NCBI GenBank assembly: GCA_944472155.2
Contig: OX235279.1
Span: forward strand, 58,873,564 to 58,937,563
Source: Trichobilharzia szidati
Lineage: Eukaryota > Platyhelminthes > Trematoda > Strigeidida > Schistosomatidae
Length of the DNA: 64,000 nucleotides
Direction of reading: 5' to 3'
Both the position numbers and the translations under genes were made by a program. Below the pieces are notes generated by a model that ran no database searches, was not told where the DNA came from, and saw nothing but the letters and a program-made list of their open reading frames with translations. Below are positions 49,200 to 61,010 of this stretch, in pieces. Position 1 is the stretch's first letter, and every line of letters begins with the position of its first letter.

Positions 49200-50529
49200 A
49201 ATATTGAAATTCCGAAGACATTATTCTAATTATATCCAATCTCACATACTGGGGGGATTCTGTTATTATCAGTCTTGTTACATATACAGGAATAAATATA
49301 TTATATTGTGTTATCAATACCATTTCTCCATATTTCTCAGTGCCTCTCCAGGAATTTTGACATCACGATGTGACTTTCGAAGAGTTTTAGTCTGAAAGGA
49401 TGAACTCCATCGATATCAAAGCGGGCGACCTCATCTTTAACGAAGAACTTGGAGAATAAACCTGTCACAAGATAACCATTCGCATCTTGAGATGTCCATC
49501 ACTTGAAATTACGACAGTATTTCAACGGTAGGTGCTCGGATTTCAGTTCCGAGCTACGAAACAATGGGAAGGACTCTAATCTAATAATTCGCATGCGCAT
49601 CCTCAACATTTCTATATGAAATTTGTAATGCCTTCAAGGAGTGAAGTCTCAATGTGCCTCACAAAGCATCACTTTAATCAAAGTCGATAATATTTCATAT
49701 TATGAGAGGCTTATTTCTGACTCAGACCTTCTAAACACAGTGACACAGACCGTTTATAACTGTTTGCCTTGCTTTTTTTGCTGGCCAGTAGAATGCATCA
49801 AAATTCCTCTCCAATAAATTGCTATGACATTCGGCTTTCCAAGCAATGGCAACTAGTATTTAGATTTAATGAGCTATCACTGAATACTGAATGGTGACAA
49901 AAAGCTTTTTCCTCCGGTTAGAAAGGTATCGAATTTGTCAGTGTTTCATCATTGTCACAAGAGCCCACTAAACAGACCGCGATCTGCGAGCACTGGGAAG
50001 AGTTCCCTCTGAACACCAATACATATTTATAGTCGTTTCGGTAGAGAATCCTCAGGTAGGTAATCTGAAATTCACCAGACAGTGACGGTTTTAAGAATGC
50101 TTCAAAAGTCACACCGACAGATTAAAAATTGAAATGCAGATGCCTAGTAGGAGTAATTCAATCTGTAGTCAATGACAGTGGTATGGACACTCCCCATAGG
50201 CAACGGTAGTATGAGATGAATTTAATTTCCGCAAAGTATGCCAAGTCAGCAGAAATATCATACAATCATTCCTAAGAGGTGAGATTATCTTTTGAAAAAG
50301 CTGACGTTTTCCAAATAATACATGATCGAAAAGTAATTTGCTAGTTTCTTGCACCTGTTTTCAGTACTCTCGTATTGTTGGTATTATTAATATTCCCCTG
50401 TGTCGCAAGTAGAACACAGGGTTTCAGTTTATGTATTATTAACTTCCACATTTTACTCTGCTCCAAAACTCTCCATAAGTTATCATTTCTTCCTCTCATC
50501 ATCTCCACCAACGCACCCTAAGAAGCTCA
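49200..50529. other. Region upstream of the adhesion gene without recognised gene
   Basis: Short open frames on both strands, some in less AT-rich sequence (49400-50350), without recognisable domains. It may include decayed transposon sequence. Confidence 0.4.
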
Positions 50530-51560
50530 ACTCACATTCCAATTCTAATCAAGGGCTTGGCACGTGATATCACTCAGGTGTCTATATTGCAAATGTCCGA
50601 TCCATTTCCCTGCAATTTTGACAATATGTCCTTGGTCGATTCACTGGCAGAGTTCACTGACTCCTATCCTTTCTTGCTTTCCGATCTTGAGTATCGAGGG
50701 TAGACGGCTGCTGAAAAAATGTCTTTAATGACACGTGCGCAAAGTCCCTGTACTACTACCGCCGAAAATTTGGATCTTGTTCCCCGTGTTGATTGTTATA
50801 GGTAGCAAAGCTCATTTTGAAGTGTTGAACGCCTGCTCATTTCGCTTCCCTGTTTTTAGCAGGCTTTGAAAACCTCGTCCTTGCTGTCTGCCAGTTGCTG
50901 AAACAATACTGCTGATTTTGGTGAAAGTTACAAATTCCTTTAGATTTTCCCCGCTGATGGTGATTCCTGCTCGTCATTGCTGGTTAAGTATCTCCTTCAT
51001 CTTGGTCTTCTTTGTTTTTACTTGAAGTTCTGACTTCTCTCCCTTTTCTGGCAACCCTTTGGTCTTCGATTGTAGATCTTTGAGTTTATGTGACAGTAGA
51101 CATAAAGTGTCGTCTTAGTTCAAATCTTCTGAAGTCTCCTTCCAGGCTAACGTATGCCTTCTCGATTCCCACGGTCCATCATATGATCCCCTTGACCACA
51201 ATCAAGAATATCGTCGAACGTAGTAGACGGCCTTGTCTAACTCTTGTCATCAGTTAAAGGCGTCGCTGACTTTTCCGTTGAGAATCACTTAGCATGTGGC
51301 GCCTTCATATAGCTGTTGCATATGGCTGGTAAAATATATGAAGCATAACATTCCGTAGTGTTGAAGCAGTTTCCAAATTACTTGGCAGCCGACGTTATCG
51401 AAGGTGTCTCCAGAGCCGCTGAAGATGAGCTTGAGGCTTCACCCCATGTTCTGTTATCACAAATGTCATTGTGATTTGACCCTCAAATAGTCTGCCGTTA
51501 TTTAATCCAGGTCATTTCTGGTAGGCGTTTAGCATCAAGAACAGCAGAGAGTTCCAGCGT
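50530..51560 (-). mobile_element. Diverged RTE-like LINE fragment, copy 3
   Basis: The segment is collinear with 17500-18430 over its whole length (GCTTGGCACGTGAT, TCTTTGAGTTTATGTGACA, GTTTCCAAATTACTT) but clearly more diverged, with no long open frame. It is an older insertion from the family found at 17334 and 24311. Confidence 0.65.
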
Positions 51561-52541
51561 TATTCCACGTCGTTTCATCCAGTGATGCTATACAATGTTT
51601 TTGACTTTGCTTTGATGACTACAGCCACTGTGGATTTGTGGTTTCGTTCTTCAGTTTATATATATATTTATTCCTGTTTATGCAGGAACATACCAATTGT
51701 ACAGGCATGGATAAGTTATTATATAAATTACAGTTTGTTTGTTCAATCTAACATTAGAGTCAGTCAGAACAGTCTGCAAAATAGTCTGTCTGTGTAACAC
51801 ATAAAGAGATATAGAAATATTGTCTTCGCATTAACAAAAAACCCAGACTTCAGATGAATGTGATACAAATATCTGGGAAAAATAAAGCTTGAAGTCAATT
51901 CTCCTATAAAACTTTGTTGTGAACAGCATCCGTGAGATAAAGTTTATTGATGTATTATTTTGAGTCAATAATGTATTTATTCCATTTTTGTCAGCAGTCT
52001 TATCGTAGTTTTATAATAGGAAAGAAATTTGATCTTTGATACGAAAATTAGATAAGGTAATGTTAGATTGTTTTACTGCATCAAATGGGGTCAATTCTAG
52101 AACTATCCATTTGCGCCATTTGCGTCAGCATGGCAGACTGTACATGTAAGTTGAGTAATACATTGAAAACTGTTTGAAAACCAGTTGTTTCTTTATATCA
52201 GATCAAGAATACTCCTTGTACAGAATGTTGGCCAGCGTTTTCAAGTGGTTGCAACGGATCGTTCATGGAATTTGAGTTTGAATTTACTTAAATGGTCATT
52301 TCAGTTTAGATGATGGGTTGTTCGACCTCGACCAGGAGATATATAGAAGTGCAGGCTCAGGATATAATAACAGAAAGAGAAAGTATGTAAACATGAACAG
52401 GACGTTAATATTTTATGTATATATAAATGTTTATAAATGTATATCATTGTATAGTAAACACTACCTATAATCTAGTTGTTCTTTCATGTATTTTTGCGAA
52501 GTCTTAGAGTTTATTTAGTGTCATAATATTTAGTAATGAGT

Positions 52542-55500
52542 CTAGGCGTTATAGTGTTCTAATAGCTCATGCGTTTTAGAAATAAGTGGTGCGGTGTGAT
52601 TGGCATAGTCATTAGGATGAAGCAGTTCATATAGCAAGCGTTTGAAGGTTATGATAGAGTGACAGGTCCTTATTTCTAGGGGTAAACTGTTCCAGATCTT
52701 AGAGTACATGACTATGAAGAAGTTTGCACGGAGTGTTGTCTTGCAGTTTTTCCTAGATACTGTGCACGTTTGGTTACGAAGGTTGTAAGAGCCTTCCGGT
52801 GAGAACTGTATCTCCTTACTGTCTGAGAATGATATTTTATGCAATATTTTAAAGAAAAATGTTAGGTTAATGCTCAGTCGTCTCATCCAGAGTTGGTCGA
52901 TACCTAGAGTTATACACCTTGATGTGTAGTCCTTTTCGCAGTCAAATCCTAGTAGTTTAGACGTGAAGTATCGTTGGACACTTTCTATTTTAAGTTTGTC
53001 ACTTACGCGAGTGCTGCTGAGAATAAATGGACAATATTCAAGTAGTGGTCTGACACAAGTTTTATATAATAATAGTTTTGCTTCGAAGCTGTGGAAATTC
53101 CTGAGTATGCATCCTAAGAGCATCCTCGATTTACGCGTCTGTGTCGCCACTTGCTCAGAAAATGTCAAGTCACTAGAGTACCTGAGTCCTAGGTCAACAA
53201 CACTTTGGAGTTTAGGCAAGTCGATAGATTCAAGTACCAGTTTAATATTTATTGAGGGTGCACCGAAGCATATCCAACCACATTTTTTAAGGTTGAATTT
53301 TAGGTTCCATGTGGAGGACCATGCAGTTACTCGATCTAGTTCTTCCTGAACAGCTTTCTGAAAGTACCCTAAGTCATCACAGTGGAATGTGTAAGCTACT
53401 TTAAGATCATCTGCAAAGATGAATGGTTTGCCAAGTGAGAAACAGCTGCATATGTCGTTGACATATAGAGTGAATAGGAGGGGGCCTAAGACGCTACCTT
53501 GAACTACTCCAGAAGTGACTGGACTAGGTTTAGAGTTTACAGAACCCAGTCTAACTACTTGGGACCTATTGTTAAGGAATGATTCAATCCATCCTAATAA
53601 TGGGTTACTTATTCCTAAGGAGTTTAGCTTATTTATTAGAAGCAAATGGTCAACGCGGTCAAAGGCTTTGGATATGTCGAAGTAGATGACAAGTACTAGT
53701 TGTTGTTTGTCACGGCTGCTAGTTATGTAGTTAAAGAAGTCAAGGTGACATGTCATGCATGATCTGGATTTTAGGAATCCATGTTGGTTTGGACTTAGAA
53801 TATTGCAGCTGAGCATATGTTTGAGGATATCATCTTTAACTATTCGTTCAATGATTCTAGATACTATGGGTGTAATATTGATTGGCCTATAGTTGTTGAC
53901 TTCAGTTTTTGATCCGGATTTGTGTTTAGGTACTATAAATGTCGTTTTCCATTTATCTGGATAGGTTTGGCTTTCTAGGGACATTGTAAAAATCTTAAGT
54001 AATAAAACGGAAATGTCAGAACCACCGTGTTTATAAAGATACGATGGTATACCGTCAAAACCGGCACTACTAGAGCTTTTAAGAGTATTAACGGCTTGGT
54101 TAATATTAGAGTAAGTGAAATGAACTGTAGTGATTTGTTTCAGCGTTGAAGATGAAGGGAGTTCTATTTTAGATTGTAAACCGAGAAGTGGACTTGTAGG
54201 CTTAAGGTAGTTAGCTGCAAACGTCTCATTAAACAGTTCACACATGTCTGCATGTTTGCTGTATAGTTTGCCCTTGTTTATAAGGAGAGAAATTTTATGG
54301 CTTTGGCGATTCATTCGTTTCTTTAGTATTTCTGTGAGAGCACCTACTCTGGTGGTGCTGGCTAGTGCCGTGCATTCTTCATTTCTCATACGCAAGTTAT
54401 GAGCTTGCGAGATGGAGCTAAGAGTACTAAGTATTGACCCTAGTGTACTAAAGTCGTGTCGCCTGAAGTAACTTGTTGACAGTCTTTTCAGTTTCCTACG
54501 ATCCTTTGGCTTTATGAATGACTTTCTATGTGGGGAAAACTTTAATGTTTGAAGTGGGATGACAGCATCTAAGCATGTGTTGGAGTTATAGTAAAAGATG
54601 TCTAGAGCTTTCGAGAGGCTATCAGTATAGAAGTACTCACTCCATTCTGAGGATCTTAGCATTGATTTTACTAGAGTCCAGTCTGCCTTACTGTAGTTCC
54701 TGTAAGTTATTTGTTGTGAAGTAGGGGTATGGGTTGCATTGCTACTTGACGGAAGTGGCAGTGCACACAGCACTGTTTTGTGGTCACTCCCTGAAAACTC
54801 AGAACCTACTAGGGTAGAAAGGGGACTTATATTGTGGCAGAAGATTAAGTCTAGTACGTTATTACCTCTTGTAGGGGTTGTGACAGTCTGCTTCCAGCCA
54901 AGTATATCCAGTGTGCCTAAGAACTTATCAAGTTTAGTTGGACCTGTGGGTATTTCCCAGTTGATTTCTGGTAAGTTAAAGTCTCCACATAGGATCTTAT
55001 GATCGTAGTGGAGGGTGGATAATTGTTCTAGAGTATTAATAAGTTGGGTCTCGTAATTACTAAAGGTGCCAGGTGCTCTGTAGGTGCATCCAATTAATAC
55101 TATTGCGTTATTTAAGTGTAAGTTAACCCATAAAGTCTCAGGCATGTTAAGTGTACTACTTTCTAGCTGTGATACAGTAAGTGCATTCAGAAAGTACATA
55201 AGACAACCCCCTCCCTTACCACCTTCCCTGTCACACCGAAAGTGTGTATAGTTATCTAAGCTTATCTCTTCATCCAGTATGTTCGAGTTACACCAGGATT
55301 CAGTGATGACAATTATAGGGGGTTTGTATATTACTGTGAGTGCTCTGAGCATCGGTAGTTTATTTAGAACGGATCTAGCATTTATGAGGATTAGGTAAAG
55401 ATGAGATTTGAAATAGCATTTGAAGTACTTAAGTTCGTTAATCAGCCCCGAATGTGGTTCAGCACCCAGTAGTACTGTTTGACATGACGACCCTATGTTA

Positions 55501-55835
55501 AGAGGAGTTTCAGCATCATGTTCACCTATGTCTATCGAGTTGGTGTGTGCTGTTTTCGGTGAAGAATTGAGCGTTGGAGTACTGGATGTGCTATAGGCTA
55601 AGGCATTTTTATTTTTAGTTAAGCTAGAAACGGGGGTAGGGATCTTTATTTGACCTAAACTTGTGCATGTACCAAGTGTGCTTAGTGGATGCGGGCGAAC
55701 TAGACTGTTCCTACATTCATGCAAAGGGGGAGCCAGCACTAGCGGTTTAGGAGTGTTAGCATCCCTACCAGCTGTTTTTTCAACGCTGACAGGGACGCAG
55801 GGGATAAAAAATGATTGGGACCTTGTGAAGACCAT
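52542..55835 (-). CDS. LINE ORF2 protein (endonuclease and reverse transcriptase)
   Basis: The 1097-residue frame starts at 55835 inside the end of ORF1. It carries an apurinic-type endonuclease: INARS at 151, ITES with catalytic Glu near 179, GDFN at 284 and SDH at 350. The reverse transcriptase follows: FIVPKHKSGS near 633, NYRPI at 648, HGFLKSRSC at 685, IYFDISKAFD near 717, GVVQGSVLGP at 776 and the active site FADD at 807-810. FADD and PKHKSG..NYRPI are typical of CR1/Jockey-group LINEs. All key residues are present. About the first 130 residues are Ser/Pro/Thr-rich with no known domain; a real start may lie downstream. Confidence 0.85.
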   Translation of the reverse strand: MVFTRSQSFFIPCVPVSVEKTAGRDANTPKPLVLAPPLHECRNSLVRPHPLSTLGTCTSLGQIKIPTPVSSLTKNKNALAYSTSSTPTLNSSPKTAHTNSIDIGEHDAETPLNIGSSCQTVLLGAEPHSGLINELKYFKCYFKSHLYLILINARSVLNKLPMLRALTVIYKPPIIVITESWCNSNILDEEISLDNYTHFRCDREGGKGGGCLMYFLNALTVSQLESSTLNMPETLWVNLHLNNAIVLIGCTYRAPGTFSNYETQLINTLEQLSTLHYDHKILCGDFNLPEINWEIPTGPTKLDKFLGTLDILGWKQTVTTPTRGNNVLDLIFCHNISPLSTLVGSEFSGSDHKTVLCALPLPSSSNATHTPTSQQITYRNYSKADWTLVKSMLRSSEWSEYFYTDSLSKALDIFYYNSNTCLDAVIPLQTLKFSPHRKSFIKPKDRRKLKRLSTSYFRRHDFSTLGSILSTLSSISQAHNLRMRNEECTALASTTRVGALTEILKKRMNRQSHKISLLINKGKLYSKHADMCELFNETFAANYLKPTSPLLGLQSKIELPSSSTLKQITTVHFTYSNINQAVNTLKSSSSAGFDGIPSYLYKHGGSDISVLLLKIFTMSLESQTYPDKWKTTFIVPKHKSGSKTEVNNYRPINITPIVSRIIERIVKDDILKHMLSCNILSPNQHGFLKSRSCMTCHLDFFNYITSSRDKQQLVLVIYFDISKAFDRVDHLLLINKLNSLGISNPLLGWIESFLNNRSQVVRLGSVNSKPSPVTSGVVQGSVLGPLLFTLYVNDICSCFSLGKPFIFADDLKVAYTFHCDDLGYFQKAVQEELDRVTAWSSTWNLKFNLKKCGWICFGAPSINIKLVLESIDLPKLQSVVDLGLRYSSDLTFSEQVATQTRKSRMLLGCILRNFHSFEAKLLLYKTCVRPLLEYCPFILSSTRVSDKLKIESVQRYFTSKLLGFDCEKDYTSRCITLGIDQLWMRRLSINLTFFFKILHKISFSDSKEIQFSPEGSYNLRNQTCTVSRKNCKTTLRANFFIVMYSKIWNSLPLEIRTCHSIITFKRLLYELLHPNDYANHTAPLISKTHELLEHYNA

Positions 55836-57322
55836 GGTCTATTATTCCACCTATTGTTAGGTACTAGTGGTGTCCTTGTAAGGGTTTCGAATGTACTGCT
55901 TTGTGGGTTAGTTCCCAGCAGACTTGTACCGTATATCCGATCAAAATTTATTAGCGTGCCATACTGTGAATGCCCTGAGTTGTTGGTGGTCGAGTTCTGA
56001 CTATTGTCACTTGTACTCTTGAGGGTGGCATTGTTTTGGCGTTGGTTATCAGTGTGGGCCATGGTGCTATTTCGCACGTTGTGGGTGCCAATACTATTGA
56101 CCGTGGGGAATGTGGGCTTACTTATACTGCCATTGTTGTTGTTGGCATGATTTGGGGTCATATTCTTCTCTTTTTTACCAATGGACTTATGGCTAGGAGA
56201 GGAAAGGGTCAACTTTCGGGGGATTTTGACTTTTTTTCTTGGATTATTTAGTGACATGTCTAAATCTACGGTGGTAGGTGGTATAGTTTTATTGGCTATT
56301 TGATTACAATTTAGCGGCCTTTCGGTTGGTGTCGCTCTCTGAGAAGATAATTCTGTGTGGTTAGAGAGGGGTGGTGCGGTGGATTCTACGGTGTCTCTCA
56401 AAGGGTTGGGTATAATTGCTGCTTGCAATGTCCTATTGTTTATTCCACAATTAGACTCAGTGTGATAATTATATACGCGCCTTTCTATGACGGTCTTGTC
56501 CACCGCAACCTTTATTAGTTTGTAATTTCTGGCTTGCGATAGGGTGTGTTGGGAGTGGGTAAATTTTCTGGCCTCAGCCGGTGTTTCGAACTGAAAACGA
56601 ATAGGACAACACTTGTCATGTTGACTCTTCTTCAGCCTGTAGCACTTAGTCTTGGAGTTGGGCATTTTCGCCTCACTAAGTAGGATGCGCTGTACCTTTT
56701 TTAGTGCCTCATTATCCGGAACGTTGTAGACAATAGCATTTAATTTAGCATCTAGTCGTTTTGTTACTTCTGTAGTAACAAAGTTAATTAGGTTATCCAC
56801 CTTAGATATCGATTCACTGTCAAGTTTGTTAAGGTCTACAGTTTTCATGAGAATAGTTAAAGGTGTCAGTTCACAGACCTGCAGTCTGATATCACTGATC
56901 TGACCTGATAAATTGGAGATTTTGGTATTGGTATCGGAAATTCCAGGATCTACTGACTTATTGTTTTTTAAGTCCCTTAACTCGGCCTTAAGTTCTCCTA
57001 TAGACAACTTTAGAAGTTCTATTTCTGAAGATAGTACTGAAACAGAGCTTGAAGGCTGGAGCTTTTCGATAAGCACATAAGGTGTAGGGAGGGTTTCTGT
57101 ATGAGCAGAGGGTACTGAATTTTTGGGAGTAGTGCTAATACTAGCTGTCAGTATAGTTTTATCCTCAGTTTCAGCTCGACGCTTACGACATACAAGTGAG
57201 TTTTGTGGCTCACTATAACCATTTGTAGGAAGTATGTTGCTTGATGTAGCAATCAACGACTTAAAATTAGTCATCAGTTTTACAGGGGATTGAGTTCGCT
57301 GCTTTTTACTTTGGTTAACCAT
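55739..57322 (-). CDS. LINE ORF1 protein (coiled coil and RRM-like domain)
   Basis: The 527-residue frame starts at ATG 57322. A leucine-rich heptad stretch at residues 97-122 (LSSEIELLKLSIGELKAEL) predicts a coiled coil. Residues 194-275 look like an RRM-type fold with the strand LNAIVYNVPD. The C-terminal half is Asn/Ser/Thr-rich and basic. LINE ORF1 proteins of this build bind RNA and form multimers in the retrotransposition particle. The last 97 bases overlap ORF2 in a different frame. Nucleic-acid binding is inferred from this pattern. Confidence 0.75.
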   Translation of the reverse strand: MVNQSKKQRTQSPVKLMTNFKSLIATSSNILPTNGYSEPQNSLVCRKRRAETEDKTILTASISTTPKNSVPSAHTETLPTPYVLIEKLQPSSSVSVLSSEIELLKLSIGELKAELRDLKNNKSVDPGISDTNTKISNLSGQISDIRLQVCELTPLTILMKTVDLNKLDSESISKVDNLINFVTTEVTKRLDAKLNAIVYNVPDNEALKKVQRILLSEAKMPNSKTKCYRLKKSQHDKCCPIRFQFETPAEARKFTHSQHTLSQARNYKLIKVAVDKTVIERRVYNYHTESNCGINNRTLQAAIIPNPLRDTVESTAPPLSNHTELSSQRATPTERPLNCNQIANKTIPPTTVDLDMSLNNPRKKVKIPRKLTLSSPSHKSIGKKEKNMTPNHANNNNGSISKPTFPTVNSIGTHNVRNSTMAHTDNQRQNNATLKSTSDNSQNSTTNNSGHSQYGTLINFDRIYGTSLLGTNPQSSTFETLTRTPLVPNNRWNNRPWSSQGPNHFLSPASLSALKKQLVGMLTLLNR

Positions 57323-57479
57323 AACTATTTGATATGAGAGTTAATAGTTATAGGTATGGAAGTAGTAGAGGACTTGTGCAAGGATTACAACAAGATAAAT
57401 TTTATGTAACGAATCACGCAAAAATGTAACGCAAACGTTGGACGTACCGCTACTTAGTATGCGTTGGACATAAATTGCG

Positions 57480-59570
57480 GTCTATCTCCAGTCACTTTGA
57501 AGGCTCTCATCCCCACCGTGAGAGTTCCTTGCTCTAGATAATGGTCTGAGGTGGCATTAGATCACCTTCTCAGTTTTGTGTTTACCGTGCTGCCTTCACA
57601 CTTTCTCAAGATTTAAATGAAGTACATCTGGTTCCTGGTTTGTCTGTCAGGCCAAATCCATGTAACCTTGTGTTTGCACATACTGCTACCGATCGCCAAA
57701 TATCAAAATCGGTTGATTCAGAGGACCTTCGAGGTGATAAACTCAACATCGCCTTTCTTGTGACTGGCAGTTAGATTTCCCACGCAATTCATATCTGCAT
57801 CATTGTTTTCCAGGGTTGCAATCCGGTTGTCTAATATAGGGTTTTAGGATCCCTCTCAGCTTTCATCCATTTCTCTTTAGCTACTAGTGTATCATAATGG
57901 TATTCTAGGTAGTTTCCACAGAGTTCTTCCATGCAAGATTCCTCGACTAAGTTGCCCAATGTCTACAACTTTTTCCAGGTGACTGCTGATAAGGTACTCT
58001 TCAGTTTGACAAAAGATTCTCTAAGGACTTTCAACCTGATTTGGAATTTTCTGCAGTGGACCGTGATGTCAGGCTATACCTACACACCTTCATGTTCTCG
58101 TATCCAGCAGGTTAGGTCTCCGCTGTCTTAACATCCATATGAAGTTCATCTAACATTTGGTGTGTCACTCTCGTTTTATCTGTATCTCCTTGTGTGTACC
58201 AGTGTACTCGTGAACATGGTCTCCAATCTCTAAAACATCAAAAGCACAGAATTTTTCAAATGTTCCCCAAAATCATTCATTTCACCAAGCGCATCTCGGC
58301 CATTAATATGCTTCCTAATTGTGTCGTGTGTTTCTATCAAAACTTTGATTACGTTTGGTTGAAGTCTTGTCCACCGCTATTTCCATTTGTGTGACAAGCC
58401 TTGGACAGGTTTCCGTATTTGCCTTTACTTCCGTCTCAGGAAGATACAATGATTAGCTGGCATCCTAAAGACTTAGATGAGATAGTTTGATTTCGCTTCC
58501 TCAATAATGAGAAGAATAGTTTAGTTTTTCGTAGTTCCTCTGCAGCTAGTGAAGCGATTTCTCGAGGCAGACCTGCCAGCCTCATTTCTCAATTTCTACT
58601 TTTTCCTGGCTAGGAACCAGCTAGTAAATGTTTGGATTATGCTTGTGAGCATCTTAACTCACATAGCGCCATCTATAGTTGGTGTAAAACCAGGAGTCCA
58701 AAACCGAATTACTTAGCAGGGGTAGTATCATTCCATATACCAGATTTGTGGTGGCAGTCCGAGCATCGGCTTTCAATTCCTTCCTAATGACGAGGAGGAC
58801 TAAGCTCTGCCTCCGTGTGTCTTACTGTAGCACCTGCATATATACTTCTTACCTTCCATTAACGCAACCTTACGTAAATCCCGCGCAAAGTTGACTGACC
58901 ATAAGTAGATCAACAATTAAAGTTTAGACTTGAACTAATATCTTATAACTTATTCCATTAAAAGTAAACATTACAAATTTCTTTTACCGTTTATAGAATT
59001 TTTTCCATTCTTTCAATTTTATGTCATAAAACAAGATTCAGCCTAAAATCGTGCCTGTCAAATATGATGTTGCCTGTACAAACGGTATGTCAATCATGTA
59101 AATGCTTAATTTATATGAATGAAATATTATTATTGAGGGTATTGAGCCACTTCAATGGAAATTATTTACAGTGGATAGTTAAGCTATCAACTGTACTTGA
59201 AAGCGTTTCACCGCACCATTATGTGCTGAACTATATGAGATTAAGCTGTCTGGTTTAAGCCAAAAATGGGTGGCTTTCGGATTGTTGCCAGCGTCAAATT
59301 GTTATGGGGGATGGGCATCTGAAACTTACGATTTATCTTTCCTCGATAACACATGTGAATGTTTTAGCAAATGCGTCCTCGATATGCACTTATTCGAGCC
59401 ATAGAATATCAAAGGTGAAAACATAAGTGTAGCAATGAAATTCTGAAGAAGGTCTAACCAAATCTATATTAACTTAGTGAAAAAGGGTATCTAGAATAAG
59501 AGGGCTGCCGAGGGATTTTCTTTTATTTATTGTAACCTTGCAATTTTCGCAGGTTACACATATATAACAT
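57480..59570. other. Region without recognised gene, probably old repeats
   Basis: The stretch 57480-58900 is less AT-rich than unique sequence in the window and resembles decayed transposon sequence, but no motif on either strand allowed identification. 58900-59570 is ordinary AT-rich sequence. Confidence 0.4.
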
Positions 59571-59607
59571 TGATATAATAATAAAACTTGGGCACTGTGG
59601 TAGAGTG

Positions 59608-59800
59608 TAATTCCATTATGGGTAAATTTTATTTCGATAGAGTCTCACAGTGTTATACAGTAATATTTACTGATGACGTTTCGAGCACAATTTATTGATA
59701 TGATTATGAGCAATAAATTGTGCTCGAAACGTTATCGGTAAATATTACTGTATAACACTGTGAGACTCTATCGAAATAAAATTTACCCATAATGGAATTA
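59608..59800. repeat. Palindrome with 90-bp arms (Penelope-type terminal repeat candidate)
   Basis: Arms 59608-59697 and 59711-59800 are inverted copies around a 13-base loop, with only a few mismatches (GATGACG against CGTTATC near the centre). Each arm carries GAGCACAATTTATT or its complement next to GAAACG. The left copy extends to 59579 and matches 41578-41712. A large hairpin could form. Confidence 0.8.
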
Positions 59801-60744
59801 TACATACATAAGCTTAGTGTTTCACTTCCTTATTTGGACTAGAGTACCAACGTCGATAGATGGTGAACTCAACAGAAACTCAGATTCCTGAGTGAGATAT
59901 ACCGTGCAACACATCGAAGACGTTACACTAATATCATTCTTGTTTAAAAAGATTGTAGGGGATTGAAGAAGTTTGCCAATTCAATTGCATCCCATCCATT
60001 TCGCCTTCGAAGGTCAGTTTGTTTATCTGTGCTGACTGGATAGGATAATGAATAATTGAACTTTCGAGGGAAAAGAGCTCAGTGGCGGCGTTGTAGTGTG
60101 ATTGTGCATTTATATACTTTCTTCGTAATATCGCTAACAAATACACCTTTGGATAGCCGCAATTGTTGTTTTATCCACTCATGCCATCAGGTGAAGTGTG
60201 CAAGAGTAGAGAGTCGGTATGTATATGTCCCACTTGACATACTTTTTCTCTGCCCTCTGGCACTTTTCTGCTCGCTTCTTCTGTTGTATTCGCCTTGTAG
60301 CACAAGTTGCATTGATCTACATCCAGACTGAAGCTGAGAAACAATTGAAGTCACTTACTCATATATCATCCTTCAACGTTTGGCTAGTAATGGCTCAACA
60401 TCCTTGATGAAATCCACTGTCACCATAACAAGACGCTGTATAGCAACTTATGCAAGCACTGTCAATGATCTAAAATGGCTTACATATGGCTCTCTGCGTG
60501 TTAATCAACTTACTCGTACGGAACAGCCATGCAGTGACAAATGGCGGGCTCTGGCTGACGTGGGTGCAGTAAAACAAGTCTGCTTGTCAATGACCAATAT
60601 TAATCTGCATTCAGTAGAATTCACATCTGGTGTTACTTGCAATAAAAATGATGTCAAAATCATACAAACAAACCACTCATTTGAAATTATAACCCAGTTT
60701 GAACATAAAACAAGAACAAGATACGATGCCGCACACAACAAAGT
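59801..60744. other. Region without recognised gene
   Basis: A 126-codon frame at 60380-60760 (plus) and some shorter ones show no known domain. The end of the 126-codon frame runs into the LINE 3' copy that starts near 60745. I call no gene. Confidence 0.4.
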
Positions 60745-61010
60745 TATATGGAGGAATTGACTTCAAGCTTTATTTTTTCCCAAATATTTGTAATTTATCC
60801 GACACCTACTTTGGTTTTTTGTTAATGCGAAGACAATATTTCTATATTTCTTAATGTGCTCCATTGAACGACTAGCTATCAGATTGTACTCACTAACTAA
60901 TGTCAGAGAGGAAAACAACCATGTAATTTCACCATAAATCAAATTCATGTAATTTAAATAATACTTATCCATGCCTGTACAACTGGTGTGTCCTACATAG
61001 ATAGGAAAAT
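60745..61010 (+). mobile_element. CR1-like LINE 3'-end copy, 5'-truncated
   Basis: The sequence matches the last part of the LINE 3' region (GACTTCAAGCTTTA, GTTAATGCGAAGACAATATTTCTATAT, ACTTATCCATGCC) and ends in a TATTATTATT run. It shares these blocks with 62160-62440 and with the reverse of 51655-51900. Confidence 0.7.

Larger units (their letters stand above)
51655..57400 (-). mobile_element. CR1/Jockey-like LINE with two intact ORFs
   Basis: On the minus strand the element has ORF1 (57322-55739), ORF2 (55835-52542) and a 3' region of about 890 bases ending in an AATAAATATATATA run near 51655. That end is shared with copies at 60745-61010 and 61660-62440, which sets the 3' boundary. The 5' boundary is uncertain, somewhere between about 57340 and 57600. 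Both reading frames are uninterrupted, in sharp contrast to the other elements here, so this is a recent insertion. Confidence 0.8.

Noticed and set aside
52963..53349. 128-codon plus-strand frame
   Set aside because: Antisense shadow of the intact LINE ORF2.
60380..60760. 126-codon plus-strand frame as a gene
   Set aside because: No recognised domain, no splice support, and its end runs into a LINE 3' copy.
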